The notes below the pieces were generated by a model, which worked only from the letters and a program-made list of their open reading frames with translations, had not been told where the DNA came from and did no database searches. Position numbers and translations under genes: made by a program. A stretch of DNA of 64,000 nucleotides from Micromonospora sp. H61 (lineage in GTDB: Bacteria; Actinomycetota; Actinomycetes; Mycobacteriales; Micromonosporaceae). This document shows, in pieces, positions 34,432 through 43,636 of the stretch; the first letter of the stretch is position 1, and each line of letters starts with the position of its first letter. The stretch is taken from the NCBI RefSeq assembly GCF_018070325.1, contig NZ_JAGPXY010000017.1, forward strand, positions 1 to 64,000. Reading direction: 5' to 3'.

Positions 34432-36426
34432 CTACCACAATGGCCCGCCTGGTGCCGCTGGCGCAATGATGTTGGATCGGCTCAGGATCCTGCGTGTGAG
34501 GGGCTCGTCCGCAGTGGTGAGGATGACCTGTAGGCCCGGTAGGTCCGCAGCGGCCTGCTCTAGCTCGGCGAAGAGGGCGATCGCATCAACGTCTTGGACT
34601 TCCTCGGCCTTGGGACTGTCGATAAGGAGCAAGCCGGGGTGTGTAGCGAGACCGAATCGCGTCCCAACCCGCAGCAAGGCCACCACGACCGCGATGCGCA
34701 GCCGTAGCCGTTCGCCGTTGCTCTGGTTGCTGAACCACTCACGCGGTCCGCCGACCTTGTAGACTTGAAGCCGAGCCGCTCTGTCAATCTTGACCCGGTC
34801 CAGGTCGGTCATCCCGAACCGCCTAGCCGCTTCGACAATCTCGCTGTTAAGGGCATCGAAGAGACTTGCACTTGCCCTGTTCCCGTCGGTCTCTAGAAGC
34901 TTGATCGCGGCATCGAGGACACGCTGCACGTCGTCGACTATGCCGACCGTGGTGTTGTCTGGAGGCGTTAATACGGTGAGCATGCCCTCCATGCGTGCGA
35001 TGAAGGCCATTAGATCTGCGCGCTCGCCGACCTGCGATGCCTGCTCGGCGAGTCGGAGCCCGTCCTCAACCAAGGCCAGCCTCTGACGTAGCACTTGGGC
35101 GTTGCCGGATGCTGCAGTCAACTCCGCTATGGCCGCTTGCTCGGCCTGCTGACTTGCCTTCAGACGGTCCTGCGCCTCTTGCTCAATCCGATCCCCGTCC
35201 TCGTCGTTGACCAAGGCGATTGAGCTCGCGCACACGGCACAACTGTGCGCCGCGCTCTCTGCCGCCCGACGAGCGCTCGTCACGGGTGCCTCGCACCGAG
35301 GGCACGCGATCGGGTCTAGCGCGTGGAACAGCGCACGAGCGACTGCGCTCTCCCGCAGGTTGTTCAGCGTCTTCTCGTCGCTCTGGCGTTGGGCCTTGAG
35401 CAGCTCATGTGTCTGTCGGGCGGCTCTAAGCCGAGTCTCGGCCTCCAACAACTCCGAGCCGAGCCGCGCCACAGTGGCCGCCAGTGAAGAAGCCGACTCG
35501 GTGGGCTCCGCTTCGGCGGTGATTTCGCGCAGCCGTTCATGAGCATCCGCCAGTTGCCGAAGGGTTTCCTCGTACTGTTGAGCTTGCCGGGCCCGGAGGC
35601 GCGCGACGTCGGCGGATTCTGCCTTCGCGCTGGCGGCACGGGAGTCGCGGATGGCCTTGACCCGGGTCAGAAGAGCGGCGCTCGGAAGGTCAACGAAGAC
35701 TTGAAGGAGTCGGCCCGCCAGCCCTCCCATCACGATGTCACCGAGCAGCGCCCGGTCGCCGCCAACAGGGAGATAGAGCGCTCCGAAGTAGGCGGGCCAT
35801 CCGTGTGCTGCTCGCCCGCTCGCCGCCTGTGTCGATGCGTTTTCGAGACGGCCCAGGTTCAACAAGTCCAACATCAGACCCGCTACTGCGTCCCCGTACG
35901 CGGCTGCGTCTTGGACTGCGACGACCTCTGTCACGCCCAGGTCGTGATCGGCCTCTCGGAGGTCTAGCAGGGCATCGATGGTAGGCGCCGAAAGGATACG
36001 GCCGTCAGTGATGCCGCCATGGTCCATGGTAAGCCGGAAGCCAAGAGCGCGACCTGCCACGACAGCGTCACAGTCCAGCTGCGAGATCCATGATTTAACG
36101 ACACCCTGAAGATCATCGCGGTGTCTTCCCCGCAAGCACCAGGTGATCAGTTCCAGAACACTGGTCTTGCCCTTGAAGTTGTGGGCAACGAGTGCGGTCA
36201 GGCCACTCCCGAAGCTTAGGGTGGTATCGAAAGCACCCCTGGGTTCCACCGTGCGGTCGCCAGCGACGCGAAGGCGGCTTACTGAGATCGGGCGAGGGAG
36301 TGCTGCCGAGCTAGCCAGCGGCAACCCATACTCTTGGAATACCTCCAGCACCTGCTGGCGGCTAACCTCTGCCTTCAGCGCGATGCGGTCCGGTAGGTCA
36401 CGCGAATCGTCGTCGTTGTCCATCAC
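34432..36426 (-). CDS. SMC/Rad50-like ABC ATPase with zinc hook (ABC-3C/LmuB-like)
   Basis: The 664-aa protein has a P-loop in VAHNFKGKTSVLELI (near residue 97), coiled-coil arms, a Rad50-like zinc hook CPRCEAPV ... HSCAVCASS near the middle (about 35,240-35,310), an ABC signature-like NQSNGERLRLRI and Walker B LLLIDSPKAEEV. This is the SMC-like sensor of three-component ABC (ABC-3C, including Lamassu) defence systems, thought to recognise DNA ends or structures. It starts at GTG 36426 or ATG 36423, overlapping the upstream stop. The P-loop is shorter than canonical GxNGxGKST. Confidence 0.82.
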   Translation of the reverse strand: MMDNDDDSRDLPDRIALKAEVSRQQVLEVFQEYGLPLASSAALPRPISVSRLRVAGDRTVEPRGAFDTTLSFGSGLTALVAHNFKGKTSVLELITWCLRGRHRDDLQGVVKSWISQLDCDAVVAGRALGFRLTMDHGGITDGRILSAPTIDALLDLREADHDLGVTEVVAVQDAAAYGDAVAGLMLDLLNLGRLENASTQAASGRAAHGWPAYFGALYLPVGGDRALLGDIVMGGLAGRLLQVFVDLPSAALLTRVKAIRDSRAASAKAESADVARLRARQAQQYEETLRQLADAHERLREITAEAEPTESASSLAATVARLGSELLEAETRLRAARQTHELLKAQRQSDEKTLNNLRESAVARALFHALDPIACPRCEAPVTSARRAAESAAHSCAVCASSIALVNDEDGDRIEQEAQDRLKASQQAEQAAIAELTAASGNAQVLRQRLALVEDGLRLAEQASQVGERADLMAFIARMEGMLTVLTPPDNTTVGIVDDVQRVLDAAIKLLETDGNRASASLFDALNSEIVEAARRFGMTDLDRVKIDRAARLQVYKVGGPREWFSNQSNGERLRLRIAVVVALLRVGTRFGLATHPGLLLIDSPKAEEVQDVDAIALFAELEQAAADLPGLQVILTTADEPLTRRILSRSNIIAPAAPGGPLW

Positions 36427-37106
36427 TGCTCCGCGGTTTCAGCCGCTTCGGCCTTCAGCTCTGCCAGCCGGGCCCTGGTCTGCGCCGCGATACTGCCGAT
36501 TCGGTCGCCGATCGGCGTCTCCCGGTATTCTTCGTGCAGGTACTGGCGGGCCTTCAGCTCGGTGCCGCCGTAGCCCTCGGTGAGCGCGGCTACCAGATTT
36601 ACCCGCTGGACGTAGTAGGTGAAGACCGGCTCGGTGGTGAGGATCGTGTCGACGGCCTGCCTGCCTCGTGCAGTGAGGAAGTAGTCGTGCTGTTGGACGT
36701 GGCCGGGCGTTCCGCGTTTCCGACGGATGATGAGGCCGGCGCTTCGCAACACGGCCAGTGCGTCGTCGAGTTGCTCGTACGCCCCAAACAGGTACCGAAT
36801 CATGGGATACCGGCGTACCTCTGGCTCCTCGGAGGTGAGGATTTCTTCCGCCAACTGCAGCAGGTACGGCTCGCGGCTGGTCTCGTAATCCTTCAGCAGC
36901 GTCGCAGCGAGGAAGTCGGGGTTTCGCACCCAAAAATCGACCTTCTGGAGTTTCACCTGGGTCTCCAAGACCGCCACCGCGTCGGCGAGCATCGGGTCAG
37001 GCGCGGCGCTTTGCGGCATCGGCCCGGCGGTAGCGGCGATGATCAGGAGGACTCGGACGGCATCCTGCTCACGGCTTGTTGGGGGTGCGACCTCGACGTC
37101 AGCCAC
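36423..37106 (-). CDS. ABC-3C middle component-like protein
   Basis: The 227-aa protein (GTG 37106) contains VLETQVKLQKVDFWVRNPDF, a winged-helix-like region (LDDALAVLRSAGLIIRRKRG) and a helical C-terminus. Position directly before an SMC-like ATPase and the pattern of a conserved aspartate-rich helical start match the middle components of ABC-3C systems. The following ATPase start overlaps its stop. It probably links the ATPase to the effector. The family call rests mostly on operon context. Confidence 0.65.
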   Translation of the reverse strand: MADVEVAPPTSREQDAVRVLLIIAATAGPMPQSAAPDPMLADAVAVLETQVKLQKVDFWVRNPDFLAATLLKDYETSREPYLLQLAEEILTSEEPEVRRYPMIRYLFGAYEQLDDALAVLRSAGLIIRRKRGTPGHVQQHDYFLTARGRQAVDTILTTEPVFTYYVQRVNLVAALTEGYGGTELKARQYLHEEYRETPIGDRIGSIAAQTRARLAELKAEAAETAEQ

Positions 37107-37497
37107 GCCCGCAGTCTAGGAAGATCCGCTCTGGTTGGCTACCTACCGCGAACCCGATCTCGCGTTCAGTATCCGACAGCTAGATCCCTGCCTCGCTAAG
37201 GTGCGCTGGGCGCATCGCGGTGGCAGTGCCGCTGCGGTCGGGCAGCAGGGCGCGGCTGATCGCCGTAACGAGGCGCACTGGCTCGCGTAGAAACATCGCG
37301 CCGGCGGTGAAGTCGCGAATGATCCAGTCCAGCGCTGGCCGAGATGGTGCCGCAACTCGACAGGCTGGCATTGGAGTGCACGACGTGGTCGGTGAACCGG
37401 ACCGCGCGTTGACCTCCACCACCATCGATCCCAGGACAGACGGGCGGTAGCCTGGCCGATTCCGCCCGCGATGCCGAGGCAGGCCGCGATCCGCCCG
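37107..37497. other. stretch with decayed coding sequence
   Basis: On the minus strand, RIAACLGIAGGIGQATARLS in one frame and LDWIIRDFTAGAMFLREPVR onward in another (stop at 37180) look like pieces of one gene separated by frameshifts. No family was recognised. The ABC-3C promoter should be near 37110-37180. Confidence 0.35.
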
Positions 37498-38217
37498 TCA
37501 TGCCCTGACGCGATAAATGGCCGCCCGGCCGGGCCGAACCAGATCAGTCAGCTGGGTGGCGACGCTCCATCCCAAGATCTTCGCGACGGTCACGTCGGCA
37601 ATATCGAAGCCTAGCTTGTCACTCGCCGCATCAGCGAGAGCTGCAACGTCGCCCGGGAAATGACCACCGTTGTCGGTCGACGCAAGTACGGCCTGCCACA
37701 CCGCCCGCCAGGTGCGGCGCCTTTGTGGGCTCCAAGCGGCAGCCCGTTCGTCGAAAGCTCGCAGCCGAGGATCTTGCGGACGACGCTGCCGTCGGACTAC
37801 CGGTTCCGAGCGCCGAACCCGAAGCAGGTACGTGTTGCAACGCTCTCCGTTTCCCTGTTCGATGACTGTCAGTAGTCCGGCCTCTATGAGCCACCTCAAC
37901 GCCTGTTGAACGTTGGCTCTGTGGGTGGGGCGTTGCCCTGAGGCCTCTCCGATGGCCGCCGCAATCTGTGTCGCTGACATGGCGACTTGCATGTTCTCTT
38001 TGGCAGTCTCGACGAGTAACCGCCAGACCGCGCGACGCAGGGCAGCCTGCCGGTGAGGGATGGTGGGCGACCTCACCCATGGCACGGATGGATGGTAGTG
38101 GTCGAAGAGCCGCAAGAGCGCCACACGGTCGGGTGGCTGATCGACCCGTTGCGGCCGAGGTTTACTGGCGGCCAACGGTATCGTCGAGGCCGCCGCGCTC
38201 TGCTGGTTGCCTGGCAT
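37498..38217 (-). CDS. putative winged-helix DNA-binding protein
   Basis: ATG 38217 is chosen for the upstream CGGAG; the open frame reaches 38391. The 239-aa product has a central MSATQIAAAIGEASG ... ALRWLIEAGLLTVIEQGNG pattern, a classic winged-helix with beta wing, and arginine-rich segments either side. It ends next to the other minus-strand operon but is separated from it. A regulator of the element or a replication-type protein is possible. No specific family was recognised. Confidence 0.5.
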   Translation of the reverse strand: MPGNQQSAAASTIPLAASKPRPQRVDQPPDRVALLRLFDHYHPSVPWVRSPTIPHRQAALRRAVWRLLVETAKENMQVAMSATQIAAAIGEASGQRPTHRANVQQALRWLIEAGLLTVIEQGNGERCNTYLLRVRRSEPVVRRQRRPQDPRLRAFDERAAAWSPQRRRTWRAVWQAVLASTDNGGHFPGDVAALADAASDKLGFDIADVTVAKILGWSVATQLTDLVRPGRAAIYRVRA

Positions 38218-38330
38218 CGATTCGCTCCGCAGAGGTAGCAGCGGGGACTGATAGGCGGCAGTGTGTCGCCCGACATCTAGGGCATTATCATGCACTGACA
38301 AGGCTGCTGGCTGCGACTTGCCTGAACCTT

Positions 38331-38576
38331 GTGATCGAGCCGCCGCCACCTGTTGACCTCGCGGCGCTTGGACACGCAGTGGCGAACGCAAGATATGCAG
38401 CCGGTCTCACGCTCGACGGCCTCGCCGAGCGCAGCGGCATCTCTCGACGGATGCTGACCGAGGTTGAACAAGGAAGGATCAATCCCAGCATTGGCGTCCT
38501 GCACGCCATCGCACATGCTGTTGATGTTCCGCTGGGCGAACTCGCCAGCGCTGCTTGCACCGACGGCGCTCGCTGA
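38331..38576 (+). CDS. XRE-family helix-turn-helix regulator
   Basis: The 81-aa protein from GTG 38331 contains a complete Cro/C1-type HTH: AGLTLDGLAERSGISRRMLT, then EVEQGRINPSIGVLHAIAHA. No upstream start gives a better ribosome binding site. It is divergent from the winged-helix gene and precedes the recombinase operon by about 200 nt, so control of integration and excision is a reasonable inference. Confidence 0.75.
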   Translation: MIEPPPPVDLAALGHAVANARYAAGLTLDGLAERSGISRRMLTEVEQGRINPSIGVLHAIAHAVDVPLGELASAACTDGAR

Positions 38577-38589
38577 CATGACCCGGTTG

Positions 38590-38772
38590 TCACCTCATAC
38601 TGCCCCACCTTGTCAGCCTGCTACCCCGGCACGGGATCCGGTACGGTGCGACGAGAAACACGACAACCAGGTCGCCTAGGCTTGCCTCGTACGGCATCGC
38701 ATCCCATACCACCAATCTGGCTGGATCAACGATCGTTAGGGCATCGCGTTCGGGTTTCGGAGCGGTAGCCAT
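38590..38772 (-). CDS. small hypothetical ORF upstream of the recombinases
   Basis: A 60-aa minus-strand frame (MATAPKPERDALTIVDPARL, then VVWDAMPYEASLGDLVVVFL) looks protein-like, but there is no clear ribosome binding site and no family. It occupies the region where the recombinase promoter is expected, so it may be spurious. Confidence 0.3.
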   Translation of the reverse strand: MATAPKPERDALTIVDPARLVVWDAMPYEASLGDLVVVFLVAPYRIPCRGSRLTRWGSMR

Positions 38773-38787
38773 CCGTGAACGACATGG

Positions 38788-40011
38788 GTGCGGCGAGTCT
38801 CCAAGATCGAGCTCTGCTTGCAGGGGATGATGGTGCGTGTGAGGGCGCAGCGGCTCGGCCGGGTCGAGGAACACAGTCTCGGCTTGCGCTGGCGAGTGAT
38901 CTTCCCCGATACCGAGCACGCTGCGGCGTCGTCTTATCTGCGGGAGCTGGCGGCGTCGGATTGCAGTCCGGCCACGCTACGCAGTTACGCGTTCGCGTTG
39001 CTGCGGTGGTTTCGCTTCGTGCGTGAGCGGTTGGTGCTCTGGGAGCGAGCGGAGCGGGTGGACGTGCGCGCGTTCGTCGAATTTCTTCGTGAGACGCCGA
39101 ATCCGCAGCGGCTACGCCGCAGGCCGGACGCCCCGGCGCCGGGGTCGGTGAATCCACACACGGGTAAGTCGGTGCTGGGCCGCCATTACGCGAGTCGCAC
39201 GATCAACCATCAGCTGACGGTGTTGTTTGGCTTCTACGAGCATGCCTGCAGGGGCGATTTCGGTCCGTTGGTGAATCCGGTTCCGGCGCAGCGCGGCCGC
39301 GACGGCGGGCGGTTGGTCGCCCATCACAATCCAATGGAGAATTTCGTCCTGCACCGGCGGGCGACCTACCGGCAGAAGACACCGCAGGCGACGTGGAAGG
39401 CGATGCCGGACGATGCGGCGGACGCATTGTTCGAGCAGTTGCAGTGCAACAGGGACCGGGCGCTGGTGTCGTTCTGGCTCACATCGGGTGCCAGGGCAGG
39501 GGAGTTGCTGGGACTACGCCACGGTGACATCGACGTGGGCGCGCGGACGATCACGGTGGTGAGTAAGGGTAGCCGTTTACGGGAGGCGATCCCGGCCAGC
39601 ATCGACTCATTCGTGTGGCTGGCCCTTTACCTGGCGGAGACTCCATTGGCCGCTGAGGGCGGCCCGGTGTGGTGGACACGGCATCGACGGCCGCGGCCGC
39701 TGGGCTACCACGCGGCGCGGGCGGTGCTGTTACGGGCGAACGCACGGTTGGGCACGAACTGGACCTTGCACGACTTCCGGCACACTGCCGCTCAGCGACT
39801 GCTGGCGGATCCGGCATTCACGCTTGTGGATGTTCAGACGCTACTGCGGCACGCGAGTGTCACGACGACCCAGATCTACACCCGGCCGAGGCTGGAGGAT
39901 CTGGTCGGCAAGGTTCTCGAGCACTACGCTCGGCCCGCCGCGCCGCCACCTGGCCTGGACCCCGGCTACGAGGCGAACGACGTTCTCGAACTGCTCGGGT
40001 TGCCGACGTGA
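38788..40011 (+). CDS. tyrosine recombinase A (Tn554 TnpA-like)
   Basis: The 407-aa protein (GTG 38788; ATGs at 38827/38830 possible) has an N-terminal SAM-like core-binding domain (SPATLRSYAFALLRWFRFVR) and a catalytic domain with Arg in SGARAGELLGL, HxxR in LHDFRHTAAQRL, His in LLRHASVTTTQ and the nucleophile Tyr in QIYTRP. All catalytic residues are present. Its stop overlaps the next recombinase start (GTGA). The pair probably carries out insertion of the element into ligC. Confidence 0.93.
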   Translation: MRRVSKIELCLQGMMVRVRAQRLGRVEEHSLGLRWRVIFPDTEHAAASSYLRELAASDCSPATLRSYAFALLRWFRFVRERLVLWERAERVDVRAFVEFLRETPNPQRLRRRPDAPAPGSVNPHTGKSVLGRHYASRTINHQLTVLFGFYEHACRGDFGPLVNPVPAQRGRDGGRLVAHHNPMENFVLHRRATYRQKTPQATWKAMPDDAADALFEQLQCNRDRALVSFWLTSGARAGELLGLRHGDIDVGARTITVVSKGSRLREAIPASIDSFVWLALYLAETPLAAEGGPVWWTRHRRPRPLGYHAARAVLLRANARLGTNWTLHDFRHTAAQRLLADPAFTLVDVQTLLRHASVTTTQIYTRPRLEDLVGKVLEHYARPAAPPPGLDPGYEANDVLELLGLPT

Positions 40012-42551
40012 CCGACACGACGGTCGACGCCCAATCCGTGAGCACGGTCCCGCCATCCCAGCAGCAGGCAACCGTTACGCGGCAGGCCAGTGGGCGCCGG
40101 ATCCAGCTGTTGTCTGCGCCAGGGTCGGTGCTCGCGCAGATGATCCCGCCCGACGACCGGTTCGGCCCGGCCGGAAAGCAGCGGTTGCTGCTGGCCTACG
40201 ATGCCGGTCTGCCACCCCCACCGCTAATGGACGGCGCCGCCGGCCACCGGCTGCAGCACCTCGACTCCGACGACACCACCGCAGCGGCCGTCGAGCGGTT
40301 GGGACCCTGCCTGGCACCCACGGCCGCCGCAGAGGCAACGATGCGCCGGCGCACGCAACGGATCCTTGACTGGCTGACTGACTTCGATGGTGACACCTGG
40401 GAGGAGCGCTGGTTGTCGAGCGGCGCGGACGCAGCCCCGCGGACATGGGCGCGCGCTGGTTTCCCGGCCATCGCGGCGAAGAGCTTGGGGGAGGTCACGA
40501 TCGGCGCCTACCACCTGATCCAGGCCAGAGTGATCCGGCCATCGTTCGCATGGCTACTCGAGTGCCGGCCGGGCGCAGCCGGCCTACGTCGTTTCGTCGA
40601 GATCGATTCGAGCGGCCCGCTGGAGCAACTGCGTGCTCTGCCGGCATATCGACAGGCCGTGGCCAGGCAGCAGATCGACGCCGAGCAGTGCATCACGCGG
40701 GTGATGATCCGCACCGGTAAGCCACTCGCCGACCTGCGCGGTGAAGAGCTGCTGCACTACGCCGACGTCGTCCGCACCTCGGGACGGCATCGGCGCGAGC
40801 ACCTCGCCTGGGAACTGCTAGTCGCCCTCGGTGTGTTCACAGGAGAGCCAGCAACCTTACGAGCGGCATGGTCGGCGAAGGGCAACAGCCGGCAGCACTC
40901 CGTTGCCACGCTCGTCGACCGCTACGGCATTCCGAAGTCAGGTGTCCGCGACCTGTTCGTCGACTACCTCACCGAGCTCAAGCCCGGCATGGACTATGCA
41001 TCGCTCACCGGGCTGGCCTACCGCCTGGTGCGGATTTTCTGGTGGCAAGTGTTGCAGATCAACCCCGAGCAGTCCGACCTGCGGCTGTCGTCGGAGACAA
41101 TTGCCGCGTGGCGGGAACAGTTCGCGATCACCACCGACGGCAAGGCCCGCCGAGAGATCCACTCGACCCTATTCGGGGTCCGAGCCTTCTACCGGGACCT
41201 CTCCGAGTGGGCCCACGACGACCCCACTCGCTGGGGCGTCTGGGTGGCCCCATGCCCAGTGCCTCGTACAGAGTCCCGGGCGGCTGCCAAAGCGAAGCGC
41301 ATGCAGAAGGCGACTACGCAGGCCCGCACCAGGGCGCTGACGCCGCTGCTTCCTCGCTTCCTCGCGGCCGCTGACGAACGCCGCAACTGGGGACGCAAGC
41401 TGATGGAAGCCGCCCTGGGTGCCGGCGAAGGGGCGACGTTCGGAATTGATGGTGTGACGTTCAGACGATGCCAACACGCAACCAGATACGACTACCTTCG
41501 GCCTTCGCTGATCTGGGCGAAGATCGTCGAGCAGGAACAGGCAGCGCGGCCGGTCCCCCTGGAGGGCGGCCGGGTGAACATCAGCCGCTCGGAAGACGAC
41601 GCTTTCTGGGCTTGGGCGGTAGCCCATACCCTGCGGCTGACTGGCGTCCGGATCGAGGAACTGCTTGAGCTGACGCAGCTTTCACTGCGGCACTACACTC
41701 CGCCGAGTACGAACACCCTCGTCCCGCTCTTGCACATTGTTCCGTCCAAGACCGATGCCGAACGGCTCATCCCGATGAGCCCGGAATTGGTGACCGTGCT
41801 CCTGGCAGTGCAGCGCCGCGTGAAGGACCCCACTACGGGGCAGGTTCCGCTGTCGATCCGCTACGACCCGCACGAGAAGGTGCACGGCGAGCCGCTTCCG
41901 CACCTGTTCGCGCGCCGCCTCGGCACCCGTCAAGAAGTGCTCTCGCCGGCATACGTCCGCCGGCTTCTGATCACAACAGCCGCCTGGGCTGGCTTGGGCG
42001 ACAACGACGAAGCCGTGTTCACACCGCACGACTTCCGACGTCTATTTACCACGGAACTGGTCAGTGCGGGACTTCCGCTGCACATCGTCGGATCCTTGCT
42101 CGGCCATCTAAGTCTCGACACCACACGGGGCTACACGGCAGTCTTCCCCGAGCACCTCATCGCCGCCCACGACGCGCTCGTCGAACGCCGCCGCCACCTA
42201 CGCCCCGACGCCGAGATGCGCCCAGCCACCGGAGAGGAATGGACCGAGTTCGAGCAGCACTTCCTGCTGCGCAAGGTCGCCCTCGGCGACTGCCACCGCC
42301 CCTACGGCACGCCCTGCGTCCACGAACATGCCTGCACCCGCTGTCGATTCCTCAAAATCGACCCTGCTCAGCTCGGACGCATTGAGGAGATGACCACCAA
42401 CGCGGAGGCCCGCCTCGTCGAAGCTCGTGAGAAAGTCTGGCTCGGCGAGGTCGCCGCGCTCGAGGAAAGCCTGACCCATCTTCGCCGACGCCGCGCCGAA
42501 GCAGACTCCCAACTGATCCGTCCCGATGCTCTGGACAGGATCACCGGCTAA
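40008..42551 (+). CDS. tyrosine recombinase B, large (Tn554 TnpB-like)
   Basis: GTG 40008 overlaps the stop of recombinase A and gives 847 aa; the frame opens further back only as a shadow of A. The catalytic domain contains Arg in LTGVRIEELLEL, HxxR in TPHDFRRLFTTEL, LLGHLSLDTTRG and the Tyr in GYTAVFPE. A long N-terminal region of about 500 residues and a C-terminal tail with CxxxxxxCVHEHACTRC-like cysteines and a helical segment match the TnpB-type recombinases of Tn554 relatives, though it is larger than the 630-aa Tn554 TnpB. Coupled expression with A suggests a two-recombinase complex. Confidence 0.9.
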   Translation: MTDTTVDAQSVSTVPPSQQQATVTRQASGRRIQLLSAPGSVLAQMIPPDDRFGPAGKQRLLLAYDAGLPPPPLMDGAAGHRLQHLDSDDTTAAAVERLGPCLAPTAAAEATMRRRTQRILDWLTDFDGDTWEERWLSSGADAAPRTWARAGFPAIAAKSLGEVTIGAYHLIQARVIRPSFAWLLECRPGAAGLRRFVEIDSSGPLEQLRALPAYRQAVARQQIDAEQCITRVMIRTGKPLADLRGEELLHYADVVRTSGRHRREHLAWELLVALGVFTGEPATLRAAWSAKGNSRQHSVATLVDRYGIPKSGVRDLFVDYLTELKPGMDYASLTGLAYRLVRIFWWQVLQINPEQSDLRLSSETIAAWREQFAITTDGKARREIHSTLFGVRAFYRDLSEWAHDDPTRWGVWVAPCPVPRTESRAAAKAKRMQKATTQARTRALTPLLPRFLAAADERRNWGRKLMEAALGAGEGATFGIDGVTFRRCQHATRYDYLRPSLIWAKIVEQEQAARPVPLEGGRVNISRSEDDAFWAWAVAHTLRLTGVRIEELLELTQLSLRHYTPPSTNTLVPLLHIVPSKTDAERLIPMSPELVTVLLAVQRRVKDPTTGQVPLSIRYDPHEKVHGEPLPHLFARRLGTRQEVLSPAYVRRLLITTAAWAGLGDNDEAVFTPHDFRRLFTTELVSAGLPLHIVGSLLGHLSLDTTRGYTAVFPEHLIAAHDALVERRRHLRPDAEMRPATGEEWTEFEQHFLLRKVALGDCHRPYGTPCVHEHACTRCRFLKIDPAQLGRIEEMTTNAEARLVEAREKVWLGEVAALEESLTHLRRRRAEADSQLIRPDALDRITG

Positions 42552-42568
42552 CGAGAGAGGATGCCCTC

Positions 42569-43636
42569 ATGGACCTGCCCGTCATGCCTCCCGTCCTGCC
42601 CATGCTCGCCAAGCCCATCGGTGAAATCCCAGTTCATCAATGCTATGAACCGAAGTGGGACGGATTTAGAGCGGTGATTTTTCGGGACGGCAACGAGGTA
42701 GAGATCGGCAGCCGCAACACCAAGCCGATGACCCGCTACTTCCCCGAAGTCGTCCAGGCGGTCCTGGCGAACTTCCCAGACCGGGCCGTCATCGACGGCG
42801 AGATCATCGTCGCCGACACCACCCGCAACACCCTCGACTTCGAAGCGCTGCAGCAGCGCATCCACCCCGCCGCCAGCCGGGTAAAGCTGCTCGCCGAGCA
42901 GACCCCGGCCAGCTTCGTCGCGTTCGATCTGCTTGCCCTCGGCGACGAGGATCTGACCGAGCGGCCGTTCATCGAGCGGCGTGAGATGCTCGACCGGGCC
43001 CTGGCAGGCGCTCAGCCGCCGATCCACATCACTCCGATCACCCGCAACGAGGACACGGCCCGGCGCTGGTTCGGCCAGTTCGAGGGTGCCGGCCTCGACG
43101 GGCTCATCGCCAAGGACCCCGAGTTGACCTACCAACCCGACAAACGCGTAATGACGAAGATCAAGCACAAGCGCACCGCAGACTGCGTCGTCGCCGGCTA
43201 CCGGCTACACAAATCCGGCGACGAACGGATCGGTTCGCTGCTGCTCGGTCTCTACAACGACGAGGGCACGCTGGTCTCCGTGGGCGTCATCGGTGCCTTT
43301 TCGATGGCCGTGCGGCAGGAGCTGTTCGTGGAATTGCAGCATATGGTCACGACGTTCGACGGGCACCCTTGGAACTGGGCCGCGCACGAGCAGGGTGAGC
43401 GCACCCCGCGGCGCAACGAACAAAGCCGGTGGAACGCCGGTAAGGATCTGTCGTTCGTCCCGCTGCGTCCGGAACGCGTGGTTGAAGTCCGCTACGACTA
43501 CATGGAGGGCGAACGGTTCCGCCACACCGCCCAGTTCGAGCGCTGGCGCCCGGACCGCGAGCCGCAGTCGTGCACGTACGCCCAGCTCGAACGCCCGGTC
43601 CGCTTCAACCTCGCCGACGTGCTCACGAGCGACTAA
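42569..43636 (+). CDS. ligC: intact LigC-type ATP-dependent DNA ligase carried by the element (replacement copy)
   Basis: The 355-aa protein begins MDLPVMPPVLPMLAKPIGEI and has motif I EPKWDGFR (Lys29 is the AMP acceptor), DGEIIVA, EGAGLDGLIAK, KIKHKRTADCVVAGY and the OB-fold EGERFRHTAQF. It is collinear with mycobacterial LigC and with the interrupted host gene. It starts 17 nt after recombinase B, with GAGAGAGG upstream, so it is likely co-transcribed. Codons for motif I differ from the target; FR is TTT-AGA (42665-42670) instead of TTC-CGG, with rare AGA and AT-rich flanks. It should supply the ligase activity the insertion destroys. Confidence 0.95.
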   Translation: MDLPVMPPVLPMLAKPIGEIPVHQCYEPKWDGFRAVIFRDGNEVEIGSRNTKPMTRYFPEVVQAVLANFPDRAVIDGEIIVADTTRNTLDFEALQQRIHPAASRVKLLAEQTPASFVAFDLLALGDEDLTERPFIERREMLDRALAGAQPPIHITPITRNEDTARRWFGQFEGAGLDGLIAKDPELTYQPDKRVMTKIKHKRTADCVVAGYRLHKSGDERIGSLLLGLYNDEGTLVSVGVIGAFSMAVRQELFVELQHMVTTFDGHPWNWAAHEQGERTPRRNEQSRWNAGKDLSFVPLRPERVVEVRYDYMEGERFRHTAQFERWRPDREPQSCTYAQLERPVRFNLADVLTSD

